A stretch of DNA of 41,055 nt from Candidatus Absconditabacterales bacterium (lineage in GTDB: Bacteria; Patescibacteriota; Gracilibacteria; Absconditabacterales; Absconditicoccaceae). Shown here one piece after another: positions 29,164 through 41,055 of this stretch. The stretch covers positions 1-41,055 of the forward strand of contig JALOAF010000008.1 of assembly GCA_023228925.1 (NCBI GenBank). The letters are read 5' to 3'. The notes under the pieces are model-generated. The model made no database searches. It saw only the letters and a list, made by a program, of their open reading frames with translations, and was not told the DNA's origin. The position numbers and the translations under genes are program-made. Position 1 is the first letter of the stretch. Each line of letters starts with the position of its first letter.

Positions 29164-32100
29164 TTACTTTCTATACACATCCAATGTTTTTGTAAAAGAA
29201 TCTGCTCATGGAGGTAATTGTGTCCATAAAGTAGGATTGTATTCTATCAACAATGCTGCTCACTGAAATATTTCATTTTTTCTTTCTCTTTTAATAGCTG
29301 ATTCTAGATTGCTTTTTACAGTAAACCAATCATTTAAGTGAGATCTTCTATTGTTTACTAAATTATCTACACCATTACCAATCAATACTCATTTTACATG
29401 TAAGTTACCCCAAGGACATCGTTCTTGATTTTTATCTGTATTTCTAGTTCTACTTACAGAGTCAAATCATCATCTTGCAATAAATATTCCATTTACTACT
29501 TGCCCTCCCTCTTCACAATAATCTTTACTACTATCATCTTCAAAAGAAATCTTGTTGGTTGTAATAATCATTCCATTTGTAGTTATAGATCACTCTACCA
29601 AAACATCCATTCATTCTATATATATAGTAAATGGATCTCCTGGAAAATATTTTGTCATTTGTTTTAATACCAATTGACCATTTCATTCTACAAAGAATAT
29701 CATCTGATTTGGAACTTTTTTTACTTCTCCATTGCTAAATATATCTTTTATTCTTAGATTGTTTCTTACTTTAAAGTCTCCATCTACAGCAATAGCTAAT
29801 GGCTCATATTTGTTTTTAAAATTATTCATTTGATTGACTACATCACTATCAAAACCATATGTCGCAGAATTTACTGACATAGTTTCTTTGATATCTGTAG
29901 ATTTTATCAACTTTTCTCATTTCATATCATAAAAGTCAGTCAAGAAATCTGAAGCATCAGTGGCTATAGGACTTACTCCAAATGTACTTATTTGCATAAT
30001 ATATGGTCTAGTTAGAGCAAAATCCACTTCACAAATTCATTTGTAGGTTCTTCCAACTGTCCAAGTTTTTGTAGTCGGATTACAATAATTATAATCCACT
30101 TTTTCTAATACTAACTTATATTCTCCATAAGTATCCACACTTCCATCAAACATAGATTTTGTATTAAATACATATCTTCCTGCAACTTTATCAAAATTAA
30201 TTTTATATTCTTTTTCAAAATAATTAAACATTACTGAACTATCTTTTTCATAACAATTTGTAGTAAATGTGTGCAAAGGATTGTCATTTATTTGCTGATG
30301 TCTATTCCCATCATATACAGAAAAAGTACATCTCATGCTATCTTTATCTATATAAGTTTTACTTTCGTTACTATTTATATTTGAACAATTATAATTTGAT
30401 CCAACAAACTGCTCTTGTCTCTCCCACAATCTCCACCAAAACGGCATCAACTCATTTTCCATCAAAGAAATTGTTGTATTTGTTCCCAAACATTGAGGTG
30501 GCTGATAAACAAATTCATTTGTTTGATATTCTCTAATTCTACACTCTTGACAATAATGATTTCAATTACCATAAATTCAAGCTAAGTAATTATTGTCAAG
30601 GTCTAGATAATTTCATATTTTTATTCAATTACCTATTAAGTTCATATTTATCCATAAATCACACTCTTCTCCTGCATCTATGATTCCATTTCCACAAACA
30701 CCTACATATCAAGGATCCAAACGGACAGAAGTTTGACACTCATTTCTTGTATGATTGTCTACATAACACCTTACATTATATGTGTTTCAAGTTATTCAAA
30801 CATTTTGGTTGTAAACATAATTACAAGTGTTGGTAAATGATGATGTGTTGTAACCAGTTCTAACAATTCCATTTCCACAATCTAAAACAATTTCATCTGC
30901 TACCACTTCATTTTGAGAATAACAAGTAAAACTTCTAGATCATTGATTACTGTCATTTATTATAATAGTACCACCAGTAGTAATATAATCACACAAAGCA
31001 TCTTCTTCTCCAATTGCTGAAAAATGATAAGATATTTGATCTGAATAGTTGTTGTTGAATTCTGTATAGGTTAAACGAACTGTATTGATATAATCTGGAT
31101 TTGTACAAGCTATATTATCTGATATTTTTCCAGACAAATACAAGCTTAAACTTTCCCCAGAATTTAATGAAGGATAATTCCAAGCTAAATCTACAGGATT
31201 TTTTGTTAATCCAACAGTACCTGTCCAAGCAACATAAGCAATACAACTTGAATTTGGCCAAATGTCTTGTAAAACAATGTTTGATATTTCATTTGGTCAT
31301 TGGTTTTCTAAAATAATTTCAAATAATTTATCATCTCATAACAAATGCTCATCAGGATCAGAATCCTTTGTCAAAACCACAATAGATTTTTGTGCTCTAT
31401 GTGCAATAGTACTAGATTCCAACACCTCTATTGGATTATAAAAATATATATATGAATCATTTACAAAACTTGTATATGCATTGCAAGACACCGAATCAAT
31501 TAATTGGCCTGTAACAATCATAGATCATGTTTGTCAAGGACTAAGGTCAAATCCAGAATATTCTACAATATATCTACCGCTACCATCTCGAGTTTGGGCA
31601 AAGTTTGCTCCAACAACTCCAGTAATACTAGCAGATAAATAAGAGATACACAATGGCATATGATCTACTACACGAACTCATGTAGCATCACCAATTCAAA
31701 GATTTGCAAAATCAACTCTATATGTAATTAGGTCTCCAGTACTAATGTTTATATCTCCTGTGGTAAACGGAATATTTCCAACACTTTGATATTTTTGTAT
31801 AACAGGCAATGGTCTCAATTCAAAATATGCCATATCATAATCTCATGATGTCAGTGCCCAATTTATTGTATGATGAGGTGAAGCATTTACTCTAACCTGT
31901 CATGTCAAATAAACCACAACTGTTTCTCAAGACAGCAAATCAAATCATGAATATTCAAATACCCAATTTCAACCACTCAGCCATTGACCACTTTGATATG
32001 GATATACTCATTGAATGTTATGTGAAACTAAATCCAATGATGCTGGTAATAGATCTCTTATATATGCATCATAAAATGTTCATGAACCAACGTTTGTCAG

Positions 32101-33912
32101 CTCTATCATAAATTCAACATAATCTCCAACACTAAACAATCCTGTATTTAATAGAGTTTTTGTAATTTCAAGTTTTCATAAAGCTGCTTTTTGTCAAACT
32201 GTTAATGTTCCAGTACAGGAAAATTCTTGACCATATATTGTATGAGCACCCATTGAAAAAGTATATTCTCAAGTGTGACTTATATTTGGTCATACAAAAA
32301 CTTCTCATGTTTTATAATAAATATTATGAGGCCAAGGTCCAATCAAAGCAGGATTTATTGTTGGATGAGAAACATACATAAATGTAGGTATATTAAAATC
32401 TGGCCATATTTGCCAAGAAATTTTAGCAACTTCTCACAATTCTATATTATTTGGAAAAACATCTATAGTACATCCAGACATTATTTGAATTTCTCCAGTA
32501 CAATTTGCAGTAGGCCTAACAAGTCATCCAGCAACAGTTCCAGTATAATTGTTTCTAACTCCATAAGCTACTATATAGTTTCAAATTTGAGGATAAACAT
32601 ATGATACATATCAAGTTGAAGGATAAATTATATTTAACATTTCTCAAGTTAAAATATTTCAAAAAATCAAATAATTTGAAATCGCCCAAGAATCTGTTGT
32701 CATAGTAAAATCTGTTGGATATCAAATAACTCAAACAACAGGACTTACTGTTAAATCACAACTAGGTTTCATTAGTTGACACTGACTATCACATCCATTT
32801 CCAAAACCAGGACCATTATCACATTGCTCATAAACTCCATTATCATTTGGTAAATCCACCTTTCCGTCTCCACAAATTTTTAATTCAGGTTTTGGAATGT
32901 TGTAAGTAACACTACAACTATTTGATCCAGCAATATTAGAAACATTCATAGTGGCTGTAAAAGGTCCATAATATCAATTCGGTGCTACAGTATTAAAACT
33001 ACCAACATCTGTGTTTACATTTTTATAGTTAGGAGAAAATGAAGGAGGCTGAATAGTTATTTGTGTAGGATTAAAATCTCAATTTATGGTCCAATTCACT
33101 TTATAGTCAGAATTTTGTAGATGGCTTATAGTCAAAGAACAGCTAGGAGGAGTCTCTGTAATAGCTTTACATGTATTACTACAACCAGCATTTCACCAAC
33201 CAAGTTTATTTGGATCATTTGGATCACACTCTTCTACATAAGTTCCATTTGTATAACTTGTGCTTCCACCTGGTCTATTTACAATTCCATCTCCACACCA
33301 AAAAATTTTATAATTCAAACATTCTCAAATATGTGAATTTACAGCTCAGTATTTTACTTTAACATCTGGACAAGAACTATAACTAGACACAGTATTTCCA
33401 GCAGGATAACAAGTCCAAAAATTTTGACCAAAATCTCTATGATAAAGTTTACTTGTAACACTATTTGGTGCTCATGGAAAAACTGTATAATATTTTATAT
33501 TAAAATGAATTTGTGCATCTATTTTATTTGGATTTGAATGTTTTAAGTATGATGGCTTATTAAAAGTACAACCATCATAATTTTGTATAGCCAAAGCTCA
33601 GTCTGGATCATTTGCAACTGTAACATTACTAACTCTATTCCAATCACTACAATTAGTCAAAACACTACCATTACGCCAAAGGTCTACAGTAGAGTTTACA
33701 GATATCAAAGAATCTATTGTGTTTCAAAAAACATCATAAGGATTTCTAGTAATACTATTTACATCATTTCATAAATAGTAGTACACATTCTTTGATTCAT
33801 TTGTATTACAAGAATTGTAAGTAGACGATATATTGTTTGTAGAAATATTACCAGCACTTACAAATGCAATAGTAGATAATATAAACAAAACAAATGCAAG
33901 AATTTTTTTCAT
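29164..33912 (-). CDS. Giant secreted protein with DUF11-like and Cys-rich (DUF4215-like) modules
   Basis: A 1582-aa protein. Residues 1-20 are a signal peptide. Three Cys-rich modules of the CGDGxx...EECD...C type occur near residues 205-245, 347-381 and 1072-1128; these resemble the myxococcal DUF4215 repeat. Three DUF11-like modules lie near 587-635, 717-762 and 855-893 (GDYVEFMIELTNVGSG, GDLITYRVDFANLGIG, LFEIILENQGPNEIS, each followed by a D-x-x-P segment). The last 430 residues are beta-rich and unrecognised. It starts 33 bp after the stop of the 2083-aa gene, so the two are likely co-transcribed. There is no SLH, sortase or C-terminal anchor. A cell-surface fibre or adhesin is a reasonable inference. 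Confidence 0.8.
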
Positions 33913-33945
33913 TTTAATAATAAGTTATTTTTTAAAATATTTCAA

Positions 33946-36900
33946 TTATACTCATTCATTCCCACCAAATTCTCCACCATCTCCATTTTCTCCACCCACA
34001 GAATTACTGTTATCTCCAGGTTTTACATCTGAACTAGAACCATCTCCTGAATTTACATCTGAACTAGAACTATCTCCAGAATTTGGGCTTGACCAAGGAT
34101 TATCTTCTTGTTCCGGTATCGGCTTTGGTCCAACCGTATAAGATCATGCTACACTAAATTTCTTTTGTTTAGCATAATCTATTTCAGTACGAGCCACAAC
34201 ACTATTTGTTGTTAAATTAGATTTGTAATCTTTTTCTCCTTCTACCACAACTCTTCGATGTCAATTTTCACTAATTTCGTCTGTTTCTTCTTCAGATGTT
34301 TCTTCTTCAGATGTTTTTGTTCAAATCTCAATCCCCTTCAAATTTATACCTATAGACTCATTAGCACACTCTCACAACAAATAAAATACATAATCTAACT
34401 CAAGTTTAACTTTTTTATCTCAAATGTCAACAACCTCTCATGACAATAGTTGTTTTAACTGATCATCATCTAAATCTAAATGTGCTATATTTGTTTGTTC
34501 TTCCAATGTTTTTTTTAGTGTTTTTTTTAGTGTTTCTTTTAATATTTTCTTATGAATATCACTTTTATCTAAATTATTCAAAAATCGTTCTTTTGTAGCT
34601 TCCAAGTCTACCTTTTTTATTGTTTGAATTCATGAATTAGGATCATCTTTTATTCAAAGTACATTAGTAGATCACATTTGAGTCATAGAATATCACCTTC
34701 ATTTTTTATTATTTCTATGATAAAATGCCGTCATACCAAAAAGATTTTTTTCCTCTCTTCTTTCAAGAGTTTTATTTCATTTCAAATCATTAACCATATC
34801 TTCCCTGTATTCTTTTCATTTTAAAGGAAATTGTGTTGTCTTATCATATCAATACAATTTTTGATAGATTAAACTACTACTACTATTATCTCTTTGTTTA
34901 TTTATTAGCTCTAAATAGCGTCCATTATCTGTATTTGTTCCACCTTCAGATATAGTTGGATGATAAGAAAAAATCGCTTTAAATCTATCTACTATCATTA
35001 CCTTTTCTATATCAGAAATGTTGGTGTCTTCTATTTTACTTTTCAATTCATTAAACATATTATTATTGTCCATGACTAATATCTCTTTTAATTTATCAAA
35101 AGCCTTATCATAATTTTCTTCATGAATAGTATCATTATCATTTATTAAATTAAATGTACTTGCCATAAATGCTCCATATATATTTGGAACTATATCATCC
35201 ATCTTTGAAAGTTCTTTTTCAATATCATCAAAAAGTTTATCTATTTCATCATATTCCTCAAAAATATCTAAAAAGACAGTTGTTGTTTTATCATACTCAT
35301 TACCATCAATCGTTTCCTTTGTTTTTGTGATAGTCTCTGTTGTGTTTATAATATTTGAATCCAATTGATAATCCAACACTAAGCTTGCTGTAGGATCAGA
35401 TCTGTAATAAAAATTATATTTATCATCATTTCCTTTTACAATGGTAAGTGTACCAGTTTGTGGCATAGTCAAACTATCTCATTCAATTTCTATCAAAGAG
35501 TTTTTTCCACCAACATCAAGACAATTTTGTCACATATCCTTTTCCAATTCAAAAACAGCCTTTCCGTCTTCTATTTTAGAACACTCCTTTATAGGGAAAG
35601 GATGATTATTTTGATATCATGCATTCTCAACATTGTTTTTAAGCTTTTTAATTTTTTCATCAATATTTCCCTTCTCAACAACAATTTTCATATCCAAAGC
35701 TCATTCATATTTTGTAGGATCTCATTGATAATCTTGCATATCATATCCTACTTGAATATCATCTATTTTTGCTTTATTGTCTCATATAAACAAATGAAAC
35801 TTGCCACCATTTATTCTACTATAATCCATCAATCATATTTTTGTATTAGCAGGCACAAGTAAATATTTTTCATCTGCTGATAATCTAGAATAATTAGCCA
35901 CATTAGAATCTATATTTATATTGGCATATTTTATCAAATCCAAAGGAATACGCAAAACATTTACAGCATCACCACCAGCATTTTCTGTAGTTGGTTTTAA
36001 TTTAATTTCCAAATCAGGAGCCAAAACATCAGGATGTGCTATTCCCAATTTAGCATTCAAGTAATTTACTGCATTCTCTGCAAGATATCAATCTATGTAA
36101 AAACCTTCTCCATTCACCTCACTCATTCATCTTCCTGTCACCAATTTTTCAAAATAATTAGCATGACTTTGTTTTGTCTCTTTAGAATATAAGTTTTTAT
36201 ATTTTGTAAAATCTACAAAAGAAATAATAGGAATAAATCCAGCCAACATTTGAACAGAAACTCCAGCTCCACTTAAATGTCGACTACTTGCATCAAGTTT
36301 TTTATTATTTTTCCATTGTATTGCATAAGCTTCCGCTACTTCATGTATAATTGCTGTAAGCCTTGGATCATCTTTCTTCAAATTTTCCAATCATGCACTA
36401 TAATAAGAAACTCATCTATACAAATTTTCAGCAGCATCAGAAACTAATTTACTCTCATTTTTATTTAAGTCGTTTAAATTTTTAGCTTTATAAAAATGTT
36501 TAGCCAAATTTTGCTTTATAGCAGAAACAACATTTTCTTTATCTTTTGACAAATCTACTCACACCAAAGAACTATACAAAACACCATTTTCGCCTGTCAA
36601 AGCCTCTTTTATTTTTAAAGACTGTTCATCTACTAATTTCATTTTATCTCTAGATCGTCATAAGTATGCTCATCCACCTAATCAAACTCAAGGAATCCAT
36701 GTTATATTGCCTCCAGTAGAAAAATAATGTGCTGATTTAGCTTCTAAAGATTTTAAATCTACATTTGGGTTTAATCTAGATGTAATTCAGGCAGTTCCAT
36801 AAAACATAGGCAAAAACAAAGTTTTATTTGTTGTCCCAAATCATCATCCAAAATTAAAGCTAGTATTCTTTCAAAGTTCTACAGAGTTATTATATGAAAA

Positions 36901-39900
36901 CACTACCCCAAGCACAGGTTCTTTATCTTTTGCCAAATTTCAAACACCCAAGCTCATAGTAAACTGGCCAGCCTTTCCTGCATCATAAGTCAAACCAGTT
37001 CATACAGAAGCACTTATTCCACCATTATTTAAAACTCCAGCATAAAACATAGGTTTTAGCCTTGCCCTAATTTCTGGATCATCTACTAGTCATTCTTTTA
37101 ATAATTTGTTATATTGATCTGCAAAAGCTTTTTCCAATCATTCTATTCAAATTTCTCCACTTTCTATTTGTGGTAAAACATAATTCAGATATTCTTCTTG
37201 TGCATTTTCTCAATACCTAAATATATAATCTATAGGCATAGGACTATTTGCCAAAGTAGTTTGTAAATAATTGAGTAATCAAGGATTAGTTTTTAACTCT
37301 TCTAATATTTCTTCTAATCATTGTTTTTTTAATTCTTTTACATCTGACAAAAGTGCAGATTCTCCATTCTGTTCCATTAAATTTTCGCAAAAATCTATCA
37401 GATTTTGCCATGGAGCTTTTACTTTATCCTTATCTCCTGAAAAGTTTCTATCTACATTTACACTTTTATAAACATTTTTTACTGTAAGTCACATAATAGT
37501 TCATCTATCACCAGAATCTACTCTACCATCTTTATTGTAATCTCCCAACAACATCACAAATTTCTTTTCATTTACATTATCATATCGATCTTTTTCTTTA
37601 TCTTTATCATACTCTACACCATCTAAATTATCCATTATTTTCATGCTATTTACAGCAGAAACTATATCCTGTCTTCATTCCAATACTCCTACCAAAAAAT
37701 CAAAAACAGCATTGTAATACAAATCTTCAGCTGACGAGCTATCTTTTTCTCATTTAACAACAAAATGTCCTTGTTCATCCTTTATATCTTTCTTTTGATT
37801 TTCTTTATAAAGATTGTAAAGTTCAGTAAATTTTTTATGTTTTTTAGTAGAATTTGGATCTGTAAGATATGTAGAAAGATCTATCTTATTTACAATTCTT
37901 TTTAACTCTCTCAAATCCTTGCTATCAGCAAAAACAACTCCTAAATCAATACCTCATTTTTTATTAGCTCTTTCTTTAAATAACTGTCTCACTGCTTGTC
38001 ATCTTTTGTCCGAATCTATAAGTCCTATATCTTTAGCTCTGCCAATTGCTTCTTGCTTGTATATACTTGTAAATAAACTATCAACATCCTTTTTCTCATT
38101 CTCATCCTCATCTACAACATCAAATCCATCTATTCCTCTAAGAAAATAGTTTTCAAGCAATCACATCACTTTTTTGAAATAATCTCAACAATTTTTATCC
38201 TCTTTATACATTTTATATAATTCATAAAATTCTTGTCTTTTTTTGTTTTTACCTTGTGATGGTCTAGGTGGAATAGAAAGATCATAATCTCTAGAAACAT
38301 TTTGAAATATTTCTTGCACAGAAACATCTTCATCTTTAAATGCATCCCAAAGAATCTTCTTTAATTTTCTAAGATTCCTTCTTTCCAACAAGGCAGGATT
38401 GTTTGTACTATAATCAGTTGTTGCTATACTCATATCTTCATCTACTCACTTCAAACCTTTAAGTCACAAAATTCTTTTTAAAGCACGCTTTTCTCTTTTA
38501 ATATCTTTTCAAGATTCAGTTCAAACATATCTTTCTGCCTTATATTGAATTTCTTGATTTTTTGTTAAACCATTCCCTTTCCCTAAATCTTTATCATCAG
38601 TTAAAATAAGGTCTTTTATGGTAAAGTTTCTTTTATCTGATTTTTCATCTATCAAATATTGATCTATTGAATCATAATTATCTAAATCAACATCAAAGCT
38701 AACAAATCTTGTATCTGATAAGTTAATTTTTTTATTTTTATTTTTTGATTTCAATCTGTTCATAAATTTTTCTTGTGAAATATATTCTCCACCAAAATAA
38801 TAATCACAATTATCGTTCAATTTACTTTTTAGCGTTTCCCAATCTTTATTTAAATATTCTTTCATATGTATTTCCGCTTCCTTCAAAATCAAAGCTTTTG
38901 TAATAGCTTCTATTTCATTATTTCTATTAGACAAATCTTGTATTCTTTCCTCAGTATTTCCAGTGTTTTTAATCTCTTTTAAATTATCTTTATATTCAGT
39001 CTTTATTTCTTGAATTCTTTTTTCAATATCCCCTTTTTTATTACCATTATTCTCTATGTCCTTAATCTCTTTTTCTACTTTAGAGATTACACTTTCATAC
39101 TTATTTATATTTATTCCTCAACCCTCATTTGAAGTTATATTTATAGTTATATTTTTTCTATATTCTTGTCAATTCTCATCCTTTAGTATTACGGTAAAAA
39201 TATCTTGTCCAGGAAATTTTCACTCATATTGCAATTTTTCATCTAAAAGAGTCAAGGGAGAATTTCCTTTATCATATGGTGGAATTATTTCATAAGTATG
39301 CTTAGGTGGAAGTGTTCCAAGATCAATTTTATCATTCAAAGAACATGTATATAAAAACGTTCGTCCATATTTATCTGTTCCAACATCAGCAACATCAATA
39401 TTGTTATCAATAGGTTTTACATTATTTGTTGTATTTTGCCCATCTAATCATCCTCACGAAGAAGTTCAATTTATAGCTGAAGGATTCTGATTTAGTGTAT
39501 TTGAAGCAGTTGTTGTATTTGAAGCAGTTGCAGGAGCTGTAATTTTTTTATCGTTTATCCATTTTTTCAAAGCCTTAAAGGTTTCTATTCAAAACAATCA
39601 ATCTGCTCAATGTATGGGTAAATTTTCCAATTTATTATTATTTGTTGCTTCTCATCAGATATGCTCTTGTAGTTTTGTAATTTCTTTTTTCTTCAAAAAA
39701 TCTATTATCTTCTCCTTATCTTTAAAGTTACTTCCATTAATTTCTTTTACAACCGACTGTGAAGTTATTCAATTATAAAAGCTAAGTGAAATTTCATTAT
39801 CTCATAATTTTAAAGTTACTGATTTTTGAGTTTTATCTTTATTTGCAGCTATTTGTTCTTGAAATATTTCTAAATCTAACAATGTTTGAAAACCCTGTAA

Positions 39901-40197
39901 CTCAAAACTTGTCGGTCCAATAATATTTTGAGCAATTTCATCGTCTTTAAATGCATCTAAAGTAGACATTTGTGCGTCCAACCAAGCATTAAAAGCAGGT
40001 TGCAAAATATCTTTTTTTGCTTGGTTTTTATACTGTTCTGCCGTTTCTTCCACAAAATATTGAAAAGATTGCTCAATTTTTTTATCAAATTCAGGAAAAT
40101 TGAATTTATCTATTCCAGGAATATCCCTTAAGTTCTGATCTTCTAAATTATCTTTATTTTCAATATCTTTCACATAATTATTTTGACCTTGTGTCAT
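33946..40197 (-). CDS. Giant multidomain protein: PG-binding-like, EF-hand and beta-barrel-like stretches
   Basis: A 2083-aa protein in one code-25 frame. It has no signal peptide (MTQGQNNYVKDIENK...). Around residues 185-215 HGADGLFGIETFKALKKW resembles the PG_binding_1 fold. Residues about 220-250 are a Thr/Asn/Ser linker. Long helical, charged stretches follow. Around residues 880-900 GDYNKDGRVDSGDRG is a perfect EF-hand/dockerin-type calcium loop. Residues about 1045-1180 are Gly-rich alternating strands (GVVFSYNNSVELG, FNFGGGFGTT, NITWIPGVGLGGGAYLG) like an outer-membrane beta barrel. The C-terminus holds tandem repeats (SEEETSEEET; SGDGSSSDV). A GTG at 40206 is an alternative start. The function is unknown; partnership with the 1582-aa secreted protein is inferred from the 33-bp spacing. 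Confidence 0.78.
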
Positions 40198-40379
40198 ATT
40201 TAGCACAAAATAAATAAAATATTTACTACAATATCAATTTTATCCAAAAAAATAAATATGCCAAAATTTTTACCATATTATATACACTTAATCAACCATA
40301 ATATAAAATTTATGATGCAGTATGCGTTGATAAATTAAAAAACAATTCTTTAAAAAAATATTATAACATTAAAAAAAAT

Positions 40380-41055
40380 TTATTCTTTTTTTGATTTTGA
40401 AAGCTTTTCATCAGGATTTTCTTTGTTTTCAAAAACAGCTACTTCAGCTTTTCTTGTATCTGGAGAATTTTCATTTATTTCTTTCATATTTTTCAATAAA
40501 GTAACAGGTCAGATAGTTTCATTTTTTTCCACAGAAACCTCCTTTTCATTGTTAATTTCGCTAGGCAAATTTGCTTCAGATTTTTTTGATTTTGAACTAT
40601 CCTGATTCAATTCTGATTTTTTTAATTCTTTTCATTCTAATTTTCACTCAACATCTCATTCTGTAGCTATTTCTCTTGCGTTTTTTACAATTTGTCTTAC
40701 ACCAGCAAAAAATCATGGTTTTTCATTTTTTTCATTAGATAAATTTTCCTTTTCTATACTACTCTCTTTTTTTTCTCAATCTTTGTTTTCTGTTTTTTGC
40801 TCTTCTTTTTTATTTCTTGAAAACAATCTTTTGAAAAATCATTCTTTTTTTTCTTTTTTTGTCTTTCAAGACTTTTCTTCAATTTTCTTTTCCTCTTTTT
40901 TTTCTTCTTTCTTTACTTCTTTTTTTTTAAGTTTTTTCTCTTCTTGCTCTTTTTTTTCAGTTTTTTTTTCTTCAGAACCTTTTTTTTGGTCTTGAGAAAA
41001 ATCTATACCAAAATTACTCAAAAACTCTCACACAGTTCATTTTTCTTTTTTTGAA
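40380..41055 (-). CDS. Partial Lys/Glu-rich protein (5' end beyond the window)
   Basis: The C-terminal 224 codons of a gene that continues past the right edge. The visible part is almost entirely charged low complexity (runs of KKEE, EEKK, KSKK) with a few structured islands (GEFLSNFGIDFS, EGFFKRLFSRN, GFFAGVRQIVKNAREIA). No membrane segment or catalytic motif is seen. It ends 182 bp upstream of the 2083-aa gene on the same strand, so it may belong to the same operon. The stop is TAA. The poly-Lys/Glu content suggests an unstructured linker or nucleic-acid- or membrane-associated protein; I cannot name it. Confidence 0.65.

Noticed and set aside
28888..29217. 109-aa open frame on the plus strand
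   Set aside because: It runs through elements B and A and into the 3' end of the minus-strand gene at 29164; similar repeat-derived peptides occur at 16748-16999.

Overview
This AT-rich window reads sensibly only if UGA is translated as glycine (genetic code 25). With that code, dozens of short standard-code fragments join into complete genes, and conserved glycines fall on TGA codons: the GG of ribosomal protein S12's GGRVKDLPG motif, the G of a metalloprotease HEMGH motif, and poly-glycine linkers that mix GGN and TGA. That places the organism in the Absconditabacteria (SR1) / Gracilibacteria (BD1-5) branch of the candidate phyla radiation. CGA codons also fall repeatedly where families carry tryptophan, while invariant arginines use AGA or CGT. 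That hints at the CGA/CGG-to-Trp reading reported for Absconditabacterales.

Left part (1-6763): rsmE (-) and a DJ-1/PfpI protein (+) diverge around a GC-rich palindrome. A block of tandem and palindromic repeats follows, then an SLH-type secreted protein (-) and a DEDDh exonuclease joined to a decayed DinG-like region (+). From 6741 to 14441 lies a cluster of five secreted or membrane-anchored proteins on the + strand: a gluzincin metalloprotease and four large proteins I do not recognise. A multi-pass membrane protein (-) closes the cluster.

Middle (15489-21339): a single reading frame joins YidD to methionyl-tRNA formyltransferase (Fmt). A Cas4/AddB-like PD-(D/E)XK nuclease with an Fe-S cysteine set follows. 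A minus-strand translation operon then runs rpsL, rpsG, two small unknown basic ORFs, rplS, rplY, rpmB and tRNA-Lys.

Foreign block (about 21770-26860): three adjacent minus-strand genes look like Bacteroidetes surface proteins. They have signal peptides, SprB-type repeats and, in the largest, a C-terminal type IX secretion sorting domain. They contain no in-frame TGA, and the 893-aa gene stops at a TGA, which the surrounding genes read as glycine. This is either a recent transfer from a standard-code organism or an assembly chimera.

Right part (27085-41055): a second SLH-type protein, a repeat-rich spacer, and a minus-strand series of very large genes. These are a 1582-aa DUF11/Cys-rich secreted protein, a 2083-aa protein with PG-binding-like, EF-hand/dockerin-like and beta-barrel-like stretches, and a partial Lys/Glu-rich protein cut by the window end. 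Two families of small palindromic intergenic elements, beginning GTCAT and ending ATGAC, are scattered through the spacers.
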